DNA from: Paramecium octaurelia
Lineage: Eukaryota; Ciliophora; Oligohymenophorea; Peniculida; Parameciidae
Length of the DNA stretch: 64,000 nucleotides
Reading direction: 5' to 3'
Assembly: GCA_905182995.1 (NCBI GenBank)
Contig: CAJJDP010000022.1
Span: forward strand, 505,488 to 569,487
Under the pieces are notes generated by a model. The model had not been told where the DNA came from. It saw nothing but the letters and a program-made list of their open reading frames with translations, and did no database searches. The translations under genes and the position numbers were made by a program. This document shows, piece by piece, positions 10,612 to 22,890 of the stretch (positions are counted from its first letter, which is position 1; each line of letters begins with the position of its first letter).

Positions 10612-11513
10612 ATCACATGTTGAGAATAAGAATCAAATTTATTATTTTATCAGAATTTGATTGGATAATTTATTTAATTAAAGAATAAAGTTGAAAAATT
10701 GCCAATCTCATCCATTTCCTTATCAATTCCTCGACTAAATTATCAGTAAGTTTATTTAATCAATAATTTAAACTTTTATATGAAATAAATTTGTTTAATA
10801 AGTTGACTAGAATTTATTAGAAAAATATCAAATTTTATTGATGTTAATAGAAAAATATTTCCAGGAAAAATATGAAAAAATACATCCCATGCAAATTACC
10901 TATTTAAAGTAGGCTTGAGGAAAGATCTCAATATTGGATAACATCACGACGCCAATATAAATGTTAATCACAAAAAATATAACACATCTACTTACCATCA
11001 TTCCAATATCATTTTTCTATTGTTTAGCTAAACTTGGAACATAAATATGATATAATATTATTAAATCACTGCTTTATTATCTAATTTTGTTAATAGTACG
11101 GCTATTTTATTCAGATAGAATTATATAAAATAATTTCTTCTTAAAAATTGCTATTATTATTATTGGGAATTTCAAACCTATTAATACAGATGCAAATCAT
11201 AAAGTAGATTGTTAAGCATGTGGTATTTGAGACACAGATAAGAAAGAGATGAATGAATCAATTATTAAAATTGTTTAAAAATTATGAATTCAAATAAAAG
11301 AAACATAAATTATTATCTATAATGAATAATTTTATTTTATTTTATTAAATAGCTTCCTTTATATTAGAATACATTTTTATGATTTACTATGAAAACTAAT
11401 AATAAAATCATGTAATAGCTCATAGGAATATTTGATATTGCCTATTTTTTAAGAAATTTAATCAAAATATTTTTGGCTTGTTTTTTTTAATTACATTTTT
11501 ACAATAATTAATT
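10612..11513. other. Long AT-rich region without a clear gene
   Basis: About 900 bp between divergent transcription units. Apart from the weak minus-strand frame at 10828-11001 I see no convincing coding segment on either strand, no tRNA-like element and no repeat. It should contain the promoter of the gene at 11514. Confidence 0.45.
10828..11001 (-). CDS. Possible small membrane protein (weak)
   Basis: A 57-codon frame, MMVSRCVIFFVINIYIGVVM..., with a strong hydrophobic helix, then 'SNIEIFPQAYF' and an aromatic tail. The composition around 'SNIEIFPQAYFKQV' looks protein-like, but there is no second line of support and the upstream part may extend further. It may be chance in AT-rich DNA. 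Confidence 0.25.
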
Positions 11514-12874
11514 ATGAACATTTATAAAACTTTAGGCAAAGTTAATTGTTTTTAATTTTCTACATAAGCAACATCAATTTTAAATAAGTTAGGACAAAAT
11601 TACTACATAAACAATTACGGAAATACATTCAACCAAAGGAATATTTAAGAAGAAAGCCTAAGTAAATTTAATGAACGATAATATTTTAGAAATTGGCAAT
11701 AAAACTTGTAGATTAGTCGGACTTCCTCGTCAAGGAGATTAACAGGAGTTAATTCAGAAAATGTCTAATATTATAATGAAGGATAAGGATAAAACAAACT
11801 TTTTAATATAAATTGATCCATCTCCATATTTATTTGCCAAAAGATAGCTTTATAAATAATATCATTCAAAAGTTGACCCTATATTAAATGATGTAAGAAT
11901 CGAGATTATGAAAGAATTTATTTGAACAATTACCAACTTTACCTATAGATACAAATGAATTGAAAATCGATTTACCAATATTTGATTCCATAAATTTAAT
12001 AAGGTCTAATCCTACGTTGAGTCCAGAATAAAAATAAGATATATTGGGATTTCTAAATGGGGAAAAATTAGGGTATTTTTAATAAGTGTTCCAAATTCTG
12101 CAAGAACAAAAGAACAAATAATAAGAATTGACAACTGAGCTACTATCTTAGAGTGATGAAATGTCTAAAAAGCTTGCACAATTATTAGAAATTACACTCT
12201 TATATGCAAACTAATAGAGCAATGTAGACTTTTCTCAATTTGGATTATTTCAGGCATTGTATATGTCAGTTTTAAAAGGCTCTAAGGTTTATATGATTGG
12301 ATTGTCATAAATCTATTAAAGAATATATATCGGAATAATTATGCAATTACCAGATGTGCAAGAAATGTTCAAAGAGTTTTGCCAAGAATCATTATTAAAC
12401 TAATACAATAATTTGAACTACTTTTTTGAATTTACAACAATGTTATAGATTGAAAAAGCTATTGAATTTTATATGCTTTATAGTATTAATCGATTTCTCA
12501 AATATTAAGAGGCAGATGAAGTTACTGTTGTTATAGATTCACTACATTTTGACCCTTTGAAAAGTGCAATTCAATAGTAAAAGAACAAATTTGTGAGTGA
12601 ATGCGATAATAGTTATTTCTACGAATTTTAATATCCAGATCCAGAAAAATAAGAAACAGATGAGCAATTATTAGAGAAACATGCAATCTTCGATTGTATA
12701 TTGGAAAATTAAATTTGGAGAGAACCTTGCATTAACAATCCTTTTCCATATCTATCGATTAATTATAATTCGATGAATACTTTAGAATAGAAGGAAATTC
12801 AATCTATATTCTATAAATATCATTCTAAATATTCATTAATTGTAAACTAGTTGAAATAGTAAAATAAATAATGA
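11514..12874 (+). CDS. Probable mitochondrial protein, unknown
   Basis: About 435 residues, not firmly assigned. The N-terminus 'MNIYKTLGKVNCFQFSTQAT' is basic, Ser/Thr-rich and low in acid, like a mitochondrial presequence. A 28-nt intron joins 'NIQEESL' to 'KIGNKTCRLVGLPRQGD'; a 22-nt intron joins 'DPILND' to 'NLFEQLPTLPID'. The segment 'TCRLVGLPRQGDQQELI', then 'FLIQIDPSPYLFAKRQLY', and later 'KGSKVYMIGLSQIYQR' vaguely recall the TraB/PrgY layout, but the key residues are not clear, so that is speculation. Stop TGA at 12872-12874, 29 bp before the next start on the same strand. Confidence 0.7.
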
Positions 12875-12903
12875 TAAATAATATTTAAATTTTAATATAT
12901 TAA

Positions 12904-13251
12904 ATGTAATAAAGAAAATTCGTAAAGGATTATTAATAATTCGATGGTTTTGATAAAGTCGGAATAAACTTTCTTCCTTGTACAATTAGTAAAGGTGGAG
13001 AGTGTCCAAGCGAATAATATTTTAAACCTTAAGACGACAAGGTAGTCATTCATGGAAGAGAATTAACTAAACATGTTATTGTACCGCCAAAACCATTATA
13101 CGTATTTTAATAACAAAAGGATGGTACAAGAGTAATAAAAGGGGAATTTAAAGAAGTTAATAAGTGGATATTTTATGGGAATACTCAACATGCTGAGCAA
13201 ATGTTTTAGTTCCCAAATCTTATGGAAGTTCTTCACCAACCAGTAAAATGA
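12904..13251 (+). CDS. RNASEH2C: Ribonuclease H2 subunit C
   Basis: 115 residues in a single exon. This is the non-catalytic C subunit of the RNase H2 trimer, which removes ribonucleotides from DNA and RNA:DNA hybrids in the nucleus. Seen: the family signature 'INFLPCTISKGGECPSEQYF', then 'KVVIHGRELTKHVIVPPKPL' (the conserved beta-strand with G-R-x-L followed by a hydrophobic PP turn), and the C-terminal 'NKWIFYGNTQHAEQMFQFPN' leading to 'LMEVLHQPV', matching the end of RNASEH2C proteins. Length fits the short members of the family. It is 29 bp downstream of the preceding stop, so its promoter must be tiny or overlap that gene's 3' end. Confidence 0.85.
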
Positions 13252-13371
13252 GTATGTTTAGAAATTTATGAATCTATTCAATCATCTTATAATGTAACAT
13301 TTGTTTTTTTTAATTTTCTAAGGAGTTAAAACCCTAAAATTACTCAGACATTAAAATACAATATATAAATA

Positions 13372-16300
13372 TCATTAATTTTATATTGAAGGGCTAATGG
13401 ATCTATCAGTATTTAAAACCTATTAAATCGGAGAAAGTTTTCTTGATAGATTTTCTAATTAGGCGATTAATTTTTCATAAAATTATGATTCTGGACAAGG
13501 TGTTTTATTAGTTTTATGATTTCTTGATTGACTCATTTTTAATTTGATATCTACAACAACATTCTAAAGTTGCATTTATATTTATTGATTTAGTTATTAC
13601 TTAGTCTCTTATTTGGTTAACACATCATTATATTATTTCTTAAAGTGTTCAACTTATCGTTTTAAAACATCAATTTCTTGGTTCTTTAATATAACTTATC
13701 CATTTGCTTATCTAACTTATCTAACGCTTTCATCATCTATCTTCATTTATTTATTAAGATCTTCCTAATTGTTTTGAGCATAAACCATTTTAGCTAAATA
13801 CATTATATCTACTGTTTGATTGTAATGCAAAAGGATTGGGTTAACAGTTAATAAACAATAGTATTTAAATTATGTTGTTGCTGTATGATTACAGAGTCTT
13901 TTTAAAAATTATGCAAATTGACATCTTGGGACCACAGGAATCGTAGTTATAATGAATTATTGCGTGTATGTTTACTCCTTAAAAATTATGCTGTATGTTA
14001 TTGTTAGCTATCTAATTTTCTCTTTCCCTAAAATCTTTGCTTATTGGTTTTTGCCATACAAATAAAACTTAATATTTTAGATTGTTAAGTCCAGTTATTG
14101 TAAGCTTGAATTTACATTTTCATTTGATATTTGTAGATCACTACTTAATTACTCAAGAGTTGACCAATTATTTCCTATTCTTTCTTAGTATTAAATTTAT
14201 AATCTAATTTTTAAGTTTTATTTAAGTTTCTGCTCTTTTATAGAGTTATAATATAAATCAAGGAACATTAATAGTAAGAATTTCTTTTATGTTTCTAATT
14301 AAGATTTATATTAATACTTTATTAGCCAACGATAAGAAACATTCTACTTTAATCTAAACTTATCTTGCCATAAAATTAGAAGTACTGTCTCACTTTTTGT
14401 ATGTCTAGAAATACATCGTCAAATGTAAATGTTTCATAAATCTATTTCTCTATTCTGGTTTTGCCTTATGAATAAAATTTGATTTATCTTATAATTCCAT
14501 AAATAAATACTTTCTATTAAATTCAATATAAGGGAATTAAAAGTTCTTCTAGGATTTTACAACCAAAAAGATTTCAATTTAATTCAATTAAATCATAGTA
14601 TTATTGATTTGAGAAATTATTGTTTAATTATTATCAACACTCTTATTTCTTGTTTGATTTAGTAGAATTTAAGATTGCAGCTATTCTTCTAATCGATTTT
14701 ATTCTTCTTAATTCTTTTCCTAAAGTTCCTTTATCTCATTTAATTAATGTTAAAGATCCTCATTCTATAGTGAAAGCTATTTATTATCTTTCTTTAAATT
14801 TTCTATCAATTCTTTCATAAACACATTCTCTCTCTATTGATCATCTATCTGCTATGACTCGCATAAATTTAAACTAATACTCAATAATTCTTATACTGCA
14901 ATTATTTCGATTTTCTAGGTTAAGATTACTCAAACAAACTAACTCTTTTACCCAACCTTTCTTAAGGATTTGGTTTTTAATTGGTTTCTAACTTTTTTTG
15001 TAGTAATTTATGTTATTATTTTAAACTTGATACTTCTTTTTCGTAATTTTTCAAAAGTTAATCTAGATCCTCATTTTTTTTTCTAATTGCATTAATAAAC
15101 TAAGTACTTCATCTATTAATATTAGTCCTCCTTTGAATTAATTGTGTCGTTATTGAGCCACATTGATCCCGATAAGCTGTTTTCTACTTGCTCAGTCTAA
15201 GTATTCTTTTCTTACTGTTCAATTTAGTCAGTCAGAATTTCTTATTCGTTTACTTCAGGCTTTATTTGGCTTTGTTAATCAGCAAAAGACTTGTCTAAAA
15301 ATATTTACAATTGTTGTTTTAACTAAACTAATTCTTCCCTATAATAATCACTTCTAATATACATACTCTTAATGAACCTATTTATCATCAGATGTAAGAT
15401 CTAATAGCTTTTTGTAATATTCTTCAACAGTCTTTCCTTTTGGTTGATATTATGTATTTTAAGATACGAATGCATCAATCATATCTTTCAAATTTTGCAA
15501 ATCCGATTACAATAAGGCCTTTTCTTATTTATATTAATGAATTTCTCTTTAACACTATTCTTTATGATTCAGATATTCACTTTTATTTTCAGAAAATTCT
15601 GATTATAATTTCTACAACTTCAATGGTGATTCCTCTCCTAGCTATTGTTATATCTTAAGTTATGTTTCTAAATCAGCAATTGCTTCTAGTTTCTCTAAGT
15701 TATCCAATTTCATAGTTTCAATTTCTTGCTTTAAAAATTGATTCTAAGATTGGATGTCCGAGAATTATAAATTATTAGTATTCAACTATTGAATTTATTG
15801 TAAACTATTTTGATATTGATCTTATAGCTATTCATTATTTTCCTTTTATTTATTCAATTGTTCTTATAACAATTCGCATTGTTAACTTAGCATAATTAAT
15901 TATTCTTTGCATGTATCGTAATCAAGCAATTATTGAGCTTATTGAGTCAATGTTTCATCTTTCTAATGAAATTATTCCTGTACAAATTCTTTAAATTATT
16001 CAAAATCCTCCTTTAATTCTAAATATTGAGTCTCAAATTTATTATGCATTTTCAATTCCTCCAATTCTTCACTCTTTGAGTTAAGTAACAATTGCAACTG
16101 GACATTATCTTATTACAACATTTCGAATTGCTGAAGAGATTATTAAGCTAATTAATACTCAGTAGATAACTTCTGTTTATTTTAAATAGCATCTGTGTAC
16201 TTTTACTCATATGCAATTAATTCGTCTTCAAGTGATGATAATTTTGCCGATTCTTCATTAATTTCAATTTTTTTCTATTCAAGATCTAATTGCAATTCTT

Positions 16301-17317
16301 AGTTGAATTGACTTAATTATTGTATTTATTATTTTAATTATTTAATTTCCTCACAAAATTCTTCAATTTTGGCTTTATTTGCCTAATCTTCTTTTTATAA
16401 ATCAATTATGGTGTTCTGCATTTGCTCAAGTTCTTCATTATTTTAAGAATTTTAATCATATCTTGGTGATTCCATTGGATTCAGAAGTGTCCCTAGATTA
16501 TCCAATTAGTTTGTTTAATTCAATTTCAATTTAACAGCATCTCCTTCTAGTTGATGATTTTCTTATTCATGGGCTTCTCTCTATACGACACTAAATTTTA
16601 ATTGCGAATTCTTATTAACTTAATATTTTACTTCATCTTATTGCTATTAAATTAGATCTGCGCTGTTTTCATTATTTTTAGACTCAATTTTCTATATAAG
16701 TTAAATTAATAAAATACTTAAGAATTTAATAAAAGCTCTTAATTTTACTTTGAATATTCTTCTATCTATTTTTTCAACTAATCTATTTCCAAATTATGCC
16801 TTTGATATTAATAAATTATACTAAATTGTCTATTCATCTTTTTCTTGTTGGAGTTGGGATATAATATTTTATAGTTTTTCAATCTCACCATCAGTTTAGC
16901 TTTGTTCTGATGTTTCTTTCTTCTGGTTTATTAAATTGTTCAATTCTTCATCATGATCATGTTTTAACACTTCAATTTCTAAATTTTTGTCATCTACTTG
17001 ATGTCTATTTTATTCTATATATTCTTACTTTAATTCTGATAATTATTATTAAAGTGAAACAATTTAGCCCTAAAGTTGATCTAATTGATTTTGATTATGA
17101 TCTGTTTCATTATTCTGGGAATCTGTGCCTGCCAATTTAATTTTAAGAGATGCAATTTCTTAATCTTTTTTTTAGAGATTTGTTTTAATCAATTTTATTT
17201 CATCTTCTTTGCTCTAAACTTCACTTTCAAGCATCTCTACCATTTCTTTAAGACTAGAGATATAGGATTATTTTACTCATTGACTTCTGATTTCAAACCA
17301 TCTAATTCTGTTGACAT
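13372..17317 (-). CDS. Large coiled-coil protein
   Basis: About 1,300 residues, nearly all heptad-like and rich in Gln, Glu, Leu, Lys. Examples: 'EMVEMLESEVQSKEDEIKLI', 'QLQQEKDEQTIQYNLLISK', 'LQQFEMLQQDNVQLQLLL'. It ends 'KLSPIQQVLNTDRSISPSIQ' at TGA 13372-13374. A 23-nt intron follows 'MSTELDGLKSEVN'. Such proteins in ciliates are usually structural (basal body, cortex, cytoskeleton), but nothing shows the location. The start at 17317 lies inside the first of two identical 1,323-bp copies; the same start recurs at 18641 in the second copy. If the copies are an assembly artefact, this is one gene with one start. The plus strand here shows many open frames that are mirror shadows of this protein. 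Confidence 0.75.
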
Positions 17318-17529
17318 AAAAATATAAGTTTTAATTTAATTAAGATGCAAAAATATTCATTCAAATCAAAACTAAGTTTTATAGTTTTCTACTTAATATA
17401 TGTTATCTAAGAATATAAGATATTCTATGACTCATAAGTTATTCTATATCATTCTAAGAAGAGTAAGAGGTCCTTATTTATAATTTTTATTGAAAAAGGG
17501 GTTGAATAATTCGTTATATACAATGTACA
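16207..17529. repeat. Direct repeat, copy 1 (1,323 bp)
   Basis: Identical at every place I compared to 17531-18853, at a constant offset of 1,324 bp. It holds the first part of the coiled-coil gene plus about 210 bp upstream of its start. It begins tcatatgcaattaattcg and ends ttatatacaatgtaca. Confidence 0.95.
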
Positions 17530-17530
17530 N
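17530..17530. other. Single ambiguous base (assembly gap)
   Basis: The only N in the window. It sits exactly at the junction between the two identical 1,323-bp copies, which points to two overlapping contigs joined end to end without merging. Confidence 0.9.
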
Positions 17531-18853
17531 TCATATGCAATTAATTCGTCTTCAAGTGATGATAATTTTGCCGATTCTTCATTAATTTCAATTTTTTTCT
17601 ATTCAAGATCTAATTGCAATTCTTAGTTGAATTGACTTAATTATTGTATTTATTATTTTAATTATTTAATTTCCTCACAAAATTCTTCAATTTTGGCTTT
17701 ATTTGCCTAATCTTCTTTTTATAAATCAATTATGGTGTTCTGCATTTGCTCAAGTTCTTCATTATTTTAAGAATTTTAATCATATCTTGGTGATTCCATT
17801 GGATTCAGAAGTGTCCCTAGATTATCCAATTAGTTTGTTTAATTCAATTTCAATTTAACAGCATCTCCTTCTAGTTGATGATTTTCTTATTCATGGGCTT
17901 CTCTCTATACGACACTAAATTTTAATTGCGAATTCTTATTAACTTAATATTTTACTTCATCTTATTGCTATTAAATTAGATCTGCGCTGTTTTCATTATT
18001 TTTAGACTCAATTTTCTATATAAGTTAAATTAATAAAATACTTAAGAATTTAATAAAAGCTCTTAATTTTACTTTGAATATTCTTCTATCTATTTTTTCA
18101 ACTAATCTATTTCCAAATTATGCCTTTGATATTAATAAATTATACTAAATTGTCTATTCATCTTTTTCTTGTTGGAGTTGGGATATAATATTTTATAGTT
18201 TTTCAATCTCACCATCAGTTTAGCTTTGTTCTGATGTTTCTTTCTTCTGGTTTATTAAATTGTTCAATTCTTCATCATGATCATGTTTTAACACTTCAAT
18301 TTCTAAATTTTTGTCATCTACTTGATGTCTATTTTATTCTATATATTCTTACTTTAATTCTGATAATTATTATTAAAGTGAAACAATTTAGCCCTAAAGT
18401 TGATCTAATTGATTTTGATTATGATCTGTTTCATTATTCTGGGAATCTGTGCCTGCCAATTTAATTTTAAGAGATGCAATTTCTTAATCTTTTTTTTAGA
18501 GATTTGTTTTAATCAATTTTATTTCATCTTCTTTGCTCTAAACTTCACTTTCAAGCATCTCTACCATTTCTTTAAGACTAGAGATATAGGATTATTTTAC
18601 TCATTGACTTCTGATTTCAAACCATCTAATTCTGTTGACATAAAAATATAAGTTTTAATTTAATTAAGATGCAAAAATATTCATTCAAATCAAAACTAAG
18701 TTTTATAGTTTTCTACTTAATATATGTTATCTAAGAATATAAGATATTCTATGACTCATAAGTTATTCTATATCATTCTAAGAAGAGTAAGAGGTCCTTA
18801 TTTATAATTTTTATTGAAAAAGGGGTTGAATAATTCGTTATATACAATGTACA
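17531..18853. repeat. Direct repeat, copy 2 (1,323 bp)
   Basis: Second copy of 16207-17529. It contains a complete 5' end of the coiled-coil gene (ATG at 18639-18641, minus strand), but its reading frame is cut at the N on the left. On its right it continues into unique DNA, whereas copy 1 continues into unique DNA on its left. That is the expected picture for an unmerged contig overlap. Confidence 0.93.
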
Positions 18854-18995
18854 GATATTTTTAGCTTCAGAGGTATACTTGATAATTTATAACTCAGTGA
18901 ATTGATTTCTTTAACCGGAATAATTTAGCATCTTTCAGTTAAATAGCACTTTTTTAGTTATGAACAAGAAATTTATTTGTAATAAATATTTAATA

Positions 18996-19750
18996 ATGTA
19001 AAAATAATAAGATGAATAACAAGATGGTTTTGTGAGTTTTATGTTGGAAAAAGATGATTCTTTACTAATTAACCCTGAAGAAACCTTTTTAAAGTAAAAC
19101 AATGATCAGGACTATAATTTATAACTGAGTCGGCAGTTTTATGGATAAAGAAGAGAAAGTACTTCTGTTACCATAACAAAAGCGAATAAATCACAATAAA
19201 TAAATCCAGCTATTTTGAAATAAAAAATTATCTAAAGAGCTATCATTACCAATTCGCATAGAAGAAAATTAGCTGCTTCTGTACCGACAGTCAGTGAATA
19301 ATTGCAAAAGGTATTAGTTTCTTGTAATTATCTATTCCCCTATTATAGTAGATCTAAAACCTCTTATCGTCTCGTAAACCTAAAATGTAAAATAGTATCT
19401 AAACTAGCTTTAACAATAAACTCACATTAAACCAATATATTAACTAAATAAAACATTCTAATATGTATCAAAACCCTTTTAAACTCGAATTGCCAATTAC
19501 AAATAAAAAAATAAATATATTTGAGCCGAGAACCTATAGATTAAGAATAGAAGATTCTAAGACAGATCAATTGAATCAATTTACATAGAATTCGCATAGA
19601 AGTACATTAAATAGTAGTACAAAAAGCACAGCAAAAATCGAAAAAATATATGATATTTCTTATCCTATTAAAACTGATGCAGGAGATGACAATATATACA
19701 AGATTTCATATAGAAACAAATAATAATGGAAGAAGCATCTATAATTTTGA
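18996..19750 (+). CDS. Unknown Gln/Ser-rich protein
   Basis: About 240 residues starting MQKQQDEQQDGFVSFMLEKD at 18996, ending 'KQQWKKHLQF' at TGA 19748-19750. A 38-nt intron after 'VPTVSEQLQK' is needed to continue as 'QIQNLLSSRKPKMQ'; this is long for this window. The protein is polar and probably disordered, with basic Ser/Thr patches ('RRKLAASVPTVSE', 'NSHRSTLNSSTKSTAKIEKI'). There are no membrane spans and no family match. It lies divergent to the coiled-coil gene. Confidence 0.65.
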
Positions 19751-20082
19751 TTTTCAATAAATATTCAACAAAAATATGTATTACATTCTTCTATTCGCAA
19801 TTGATTAAATTTTTTGTTTTATAAAAGTACTTTTATTTAACTTTTCCCATTGTTTTTAAAAAAGGGGTGAATTATTTGTATTAAATCTAATAATTATACT
19901 TTATGTCATGTCTAAACTTAAAATTGTGATGAAATTCTGTTATTATTTAATTAAACCTATTTTAGAGAATCTTGGAAGAATTAATAAAATTTGAAGCGAA
20001 ATGAAATACAATAGAGAGATTTTCTATTTCTTAAATAATTATATGTTAAAAGATAAAAATGTAATTGTATTATTTAAATAAA
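19751..20082. other. Convergent 3' spacer
   Basis: 332 bp between two convergent stops. AT-rich, with no coding frame, repeat or RNA gene that I can recognise. Confidence 0.5.
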
Positions 20083-20771
20083 TCATCTTGTAAAAAACTT
20101 TCCGCCTTCTTTATTTCTTGAATAACCAGGATTTGTGCTTTTTGAATGAGCATCATTAAAAACATAAGGCGATTTTCCAATTCCTGGCAAGCAATAACTG
20201 AATATAGATAAGATTGTTACTGATTAAATTCATATTATTTAAGCAACTTTAACCTTTTTAGGTTTTAAACCTGATTCAACAATCCCTTTTGCTTGAGGAT
20301 TATATCTCCATTCTTTACTATGTCATCAATAATATGATTTTAGATAGCTGCCTTGGGTACAGAATTAGTCCTTTCATCAAATAGTAATGTTTATTGAAGG
20401 TTTTTTAATGTAACAGTTTTCTTGCTAAGTTGATTTATAGTGTTTTAATTCTAATTCTAATAATTTTATTAAGGGGTCTGAATATTCTCAGCAAATTAGA
20501 CAGATTAATTGGGCTTCTCATTTTTTAAAGAGTTTTATTACAGAAATCCTGGGTTATATGCTGTTCTGCTTCTGCTCTTGTCTGTATCCATAAATTTATC
20601 TAAAATCGAAGTCTTCGGTTTTGCTTAGTCTTTTAAGATTAGTTACTCAACAGCATTAGGCTGCATGGACATATAGACTTGATATTGGTCATTGACTTGC
20701 AGGGGCTCATTTTGATATTAGAATGTGGGTAAGGTTTTATTGTGAATTAATCTATAATTTTTAGCACTCAT
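20083..20771 (-). CDS. Unknown protein, C-terminal motif KSPYVFND
   Basis: About 215 residues, not recognised. It starts MSAKNYRLIHNKTLPTFQ at 20771, 27 bp after the stop of the esterase gene upstream. A Gln/Asn-rich middle leads to 'LLFDERTNSVPKAAIQNH'. A 23-nt intron near the end joins the frame to 'YCLPGIGKSPYVFNDAHSK', ending 'NKEGGKFFTR' at TGA 20083-20085. Between about 20260 and 20345 two frames are both open and protein-like ('NGDIILKQKGLLNQ' and 'EWRYNPQAKGIVESGLKPK'). I follow the first because it connects to both ends with a single intron, but the second has the more usual codon choice. The model is uncertain there. Confidence 0.55.
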
Positions 20772-20797
20772 AATAATAATTAATTTAATTTAATTGT

Positions 20798-22873
20798 TCA
20801 ATTTAGCATTTCCAGCAAGCAATTCTAAGCATCTATTACAGTTTGTTTAGCTTCTTTCATTCCATTAATAAAATCAAAAGATAAAAATCCATGTGGCATA
20901 GATTAGTATTCAATCAACTTGACATCCTTTTGTTATTAGACAAGTTTAAGTAATAATCTCAAACTTTCATCATGAAGTGGGTCATAAGTTCCTACAACAA
21001 TTCTAGTTTTTGGAAATAGTTTCAAGATTTCCTCACTAGCTGCAGAAGGCGATAACATAGGATCAATTGTAGAATTAAATTCTTTCATCACATATGAATT
21101 TAAGCATAATTTTAAGACAGTATGATGCAACACTAAGTATTATAAATAGTCTTACAGGAATCATCAAGAGACACTAAGAAACTAGGAGTAAAAGTCTTTA
21201 TATCTAAAGATAGAGCAGGATATGCTAACAAGATACCATCAGGTACTCTAACTCCTGCCTTTATAGCTTAGATAGTCAAAGCAGCAACTAAATTACCTCC
21301 AGCACTATCTCCCACTAACACAACTTTTGATGGGACAATATTGAAATACTTGTGAATGAAAGTAATTATAAACATATAGGCTTGCCAACAGTCATCCAAT
21401 CCTGCAGGGTAGGGATGATCAGGTGCCATTTTGTAATCAATAGAAAAAATTGGGACTTTCATGTTATTGGCCCATTTTCTAGTATAAGTTTGATGTGATC
21501 TTGATGACATGGCCACAAAGCCTCCTCCATCTATTGGATATAATTTATGAATAATTACGTATATGAATAACGATCTTATCAAAACTAAACTCCTTGCCTC
21601 TGGTACTTTTGAACATTGACATAAATCCATCCTGTCCTTTTAATTTTAAGGATTCATGGCATAGAACTCTGACTTAAACTCTATCTTAGTTTAAATCGTT
21701 TTTTAGTAATTCATCCATTGTTATCATTTACTCTGGGAAAAATACTCCACAATCATTATTTATTTTATTGATTGTTCCTTTATTATATTAATCAAAGATA
21801 TATTCTTTAGTAATCTTTCTAAATAATTTAGGAATGTAAATTTTCTTATTAAAAGAAATCGAAGGGAAAATAGCTGGTAGGAATTTCTTTATTATTCCAG
21901 TCTCAGGTAAGTTCCAGGCTTTAAAAGCATCTTCTTATTTAGCTTCTACTAGAAAATGATCAGCTCTGCTTTTCATCTTTTTTTTATTTAATCCATAATA
22001 TATTGCTCCAAATCCTTCCATAAAGGATTTTTGTAATTCACCGCTATATTCAGAACCTTTCGAAATCATAGCATTTCCAAGTAAGATTCCAAAGGAGACT
22101 TTTTCATATGACTTCTTAATCTATTCTTCTGTTGCCAATTGTTTTTTTTCGATATAAGGATTAATCAATAACCAATTTTAATGATCCTAAGGTATGGCAT
22201 ACAAATCATCATGTTTAACTGTTGTAGCACCAGGTAAGATTTCAATACATGATTAAAATTTGGCTAAATAGATGGCAAGACTTCGCTTCTGTTCTTTTTG
22301 AAGTTATGAAAATTTTTCAATTAGCTCTAGAATTTTTTCAAGGATTATATGATTCATATAATCAAGAACTAAATTAGTTGAGTATTGATTCAATTAATTT
22401 GTTGTGCATGTTATGTTTAGACAACTAACACTTTGTTCCACAGCTAGATCTTTTTTTTCAAGCAATTATTTAATGTTCAGAATTTACATCAATCCGATCG
22501 AAGCTACTTATATTACTTATACAGCTTTTGAGCATAAATCCTGATTCCTATGATTTTCTAAGGTTATATCTTAAGCTTTCATCAGTAATTGATTTAACTT
22601 AGTTATGGAACTTTAAATGTTGACTTATAATTTATCTACAGCATTTCTAGATAGGATATTCATTTAATGATTTGTAAAAGGAAATACTTCACTTTAATCA
22701 TGCTCAAAGTCCAAGTTGTATTTCTCCACGTTGTCCTATATATCTTTTTGATCTATGATTTACATACTTTATAAATTAATTTAAATCTTAGAGATATTTT
22801 ATATAATTTTCGATAATGAGGCAATATGTAATAAAAAATGTTTATATGAAGATTAGAAAAAAGATAAATCCAT
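20798..22873 (-). CDS. Hormone-sensitive-lipase-like esterase
   Basis: An alpha/beta-hydrolase of the HSL group that would cleave acyl-ester bonds of neutral lipids in the cytosol or on lipid droplets. The N-terminal half (MDLSFFQSSYKHFLL...) is the helical HSL_N-like region. The oxyanion motif reads 'KIVIHIHGGGFVA' only after removing a 28-nt intron at 21531-21558; unspliced it would read IDGGGF. Next come 'IDYKMAPDHPYPAGLDDC' and the nucleophile elbow 'LVGDSAGGNL'. A 23-nt intron follows 'FLVSLDDS'. The acid is in 'VVGTYDPLHDES' and the His in 'SMPHGFLSF'. All triad residues are present. Stop TGA 20798-20800. About 670 residues, close to the HSL length. Its start lies 17 bp from the stop of the kinase gene upstream. 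Confidence 0.88.
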
Positions 22874-22890
22874 ATTGGATATTAGTATTA

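Noticed and set aside
14620-17327. Several plus-strand frames opposite the coiled-coil gene, some present twice
   Set aside because: Shadows of a Gln/Glu/Leu-rich protein on the other strand; the paired copies only reflect the 1,323-bp duplication.
16207-18853. True recent tandem duplication of the coiled-coil gene's 5' part
   Set aside because: Exact identity plus a single N at the junction fits unmerged contigs better; kept as a possibility only until reads are checked.
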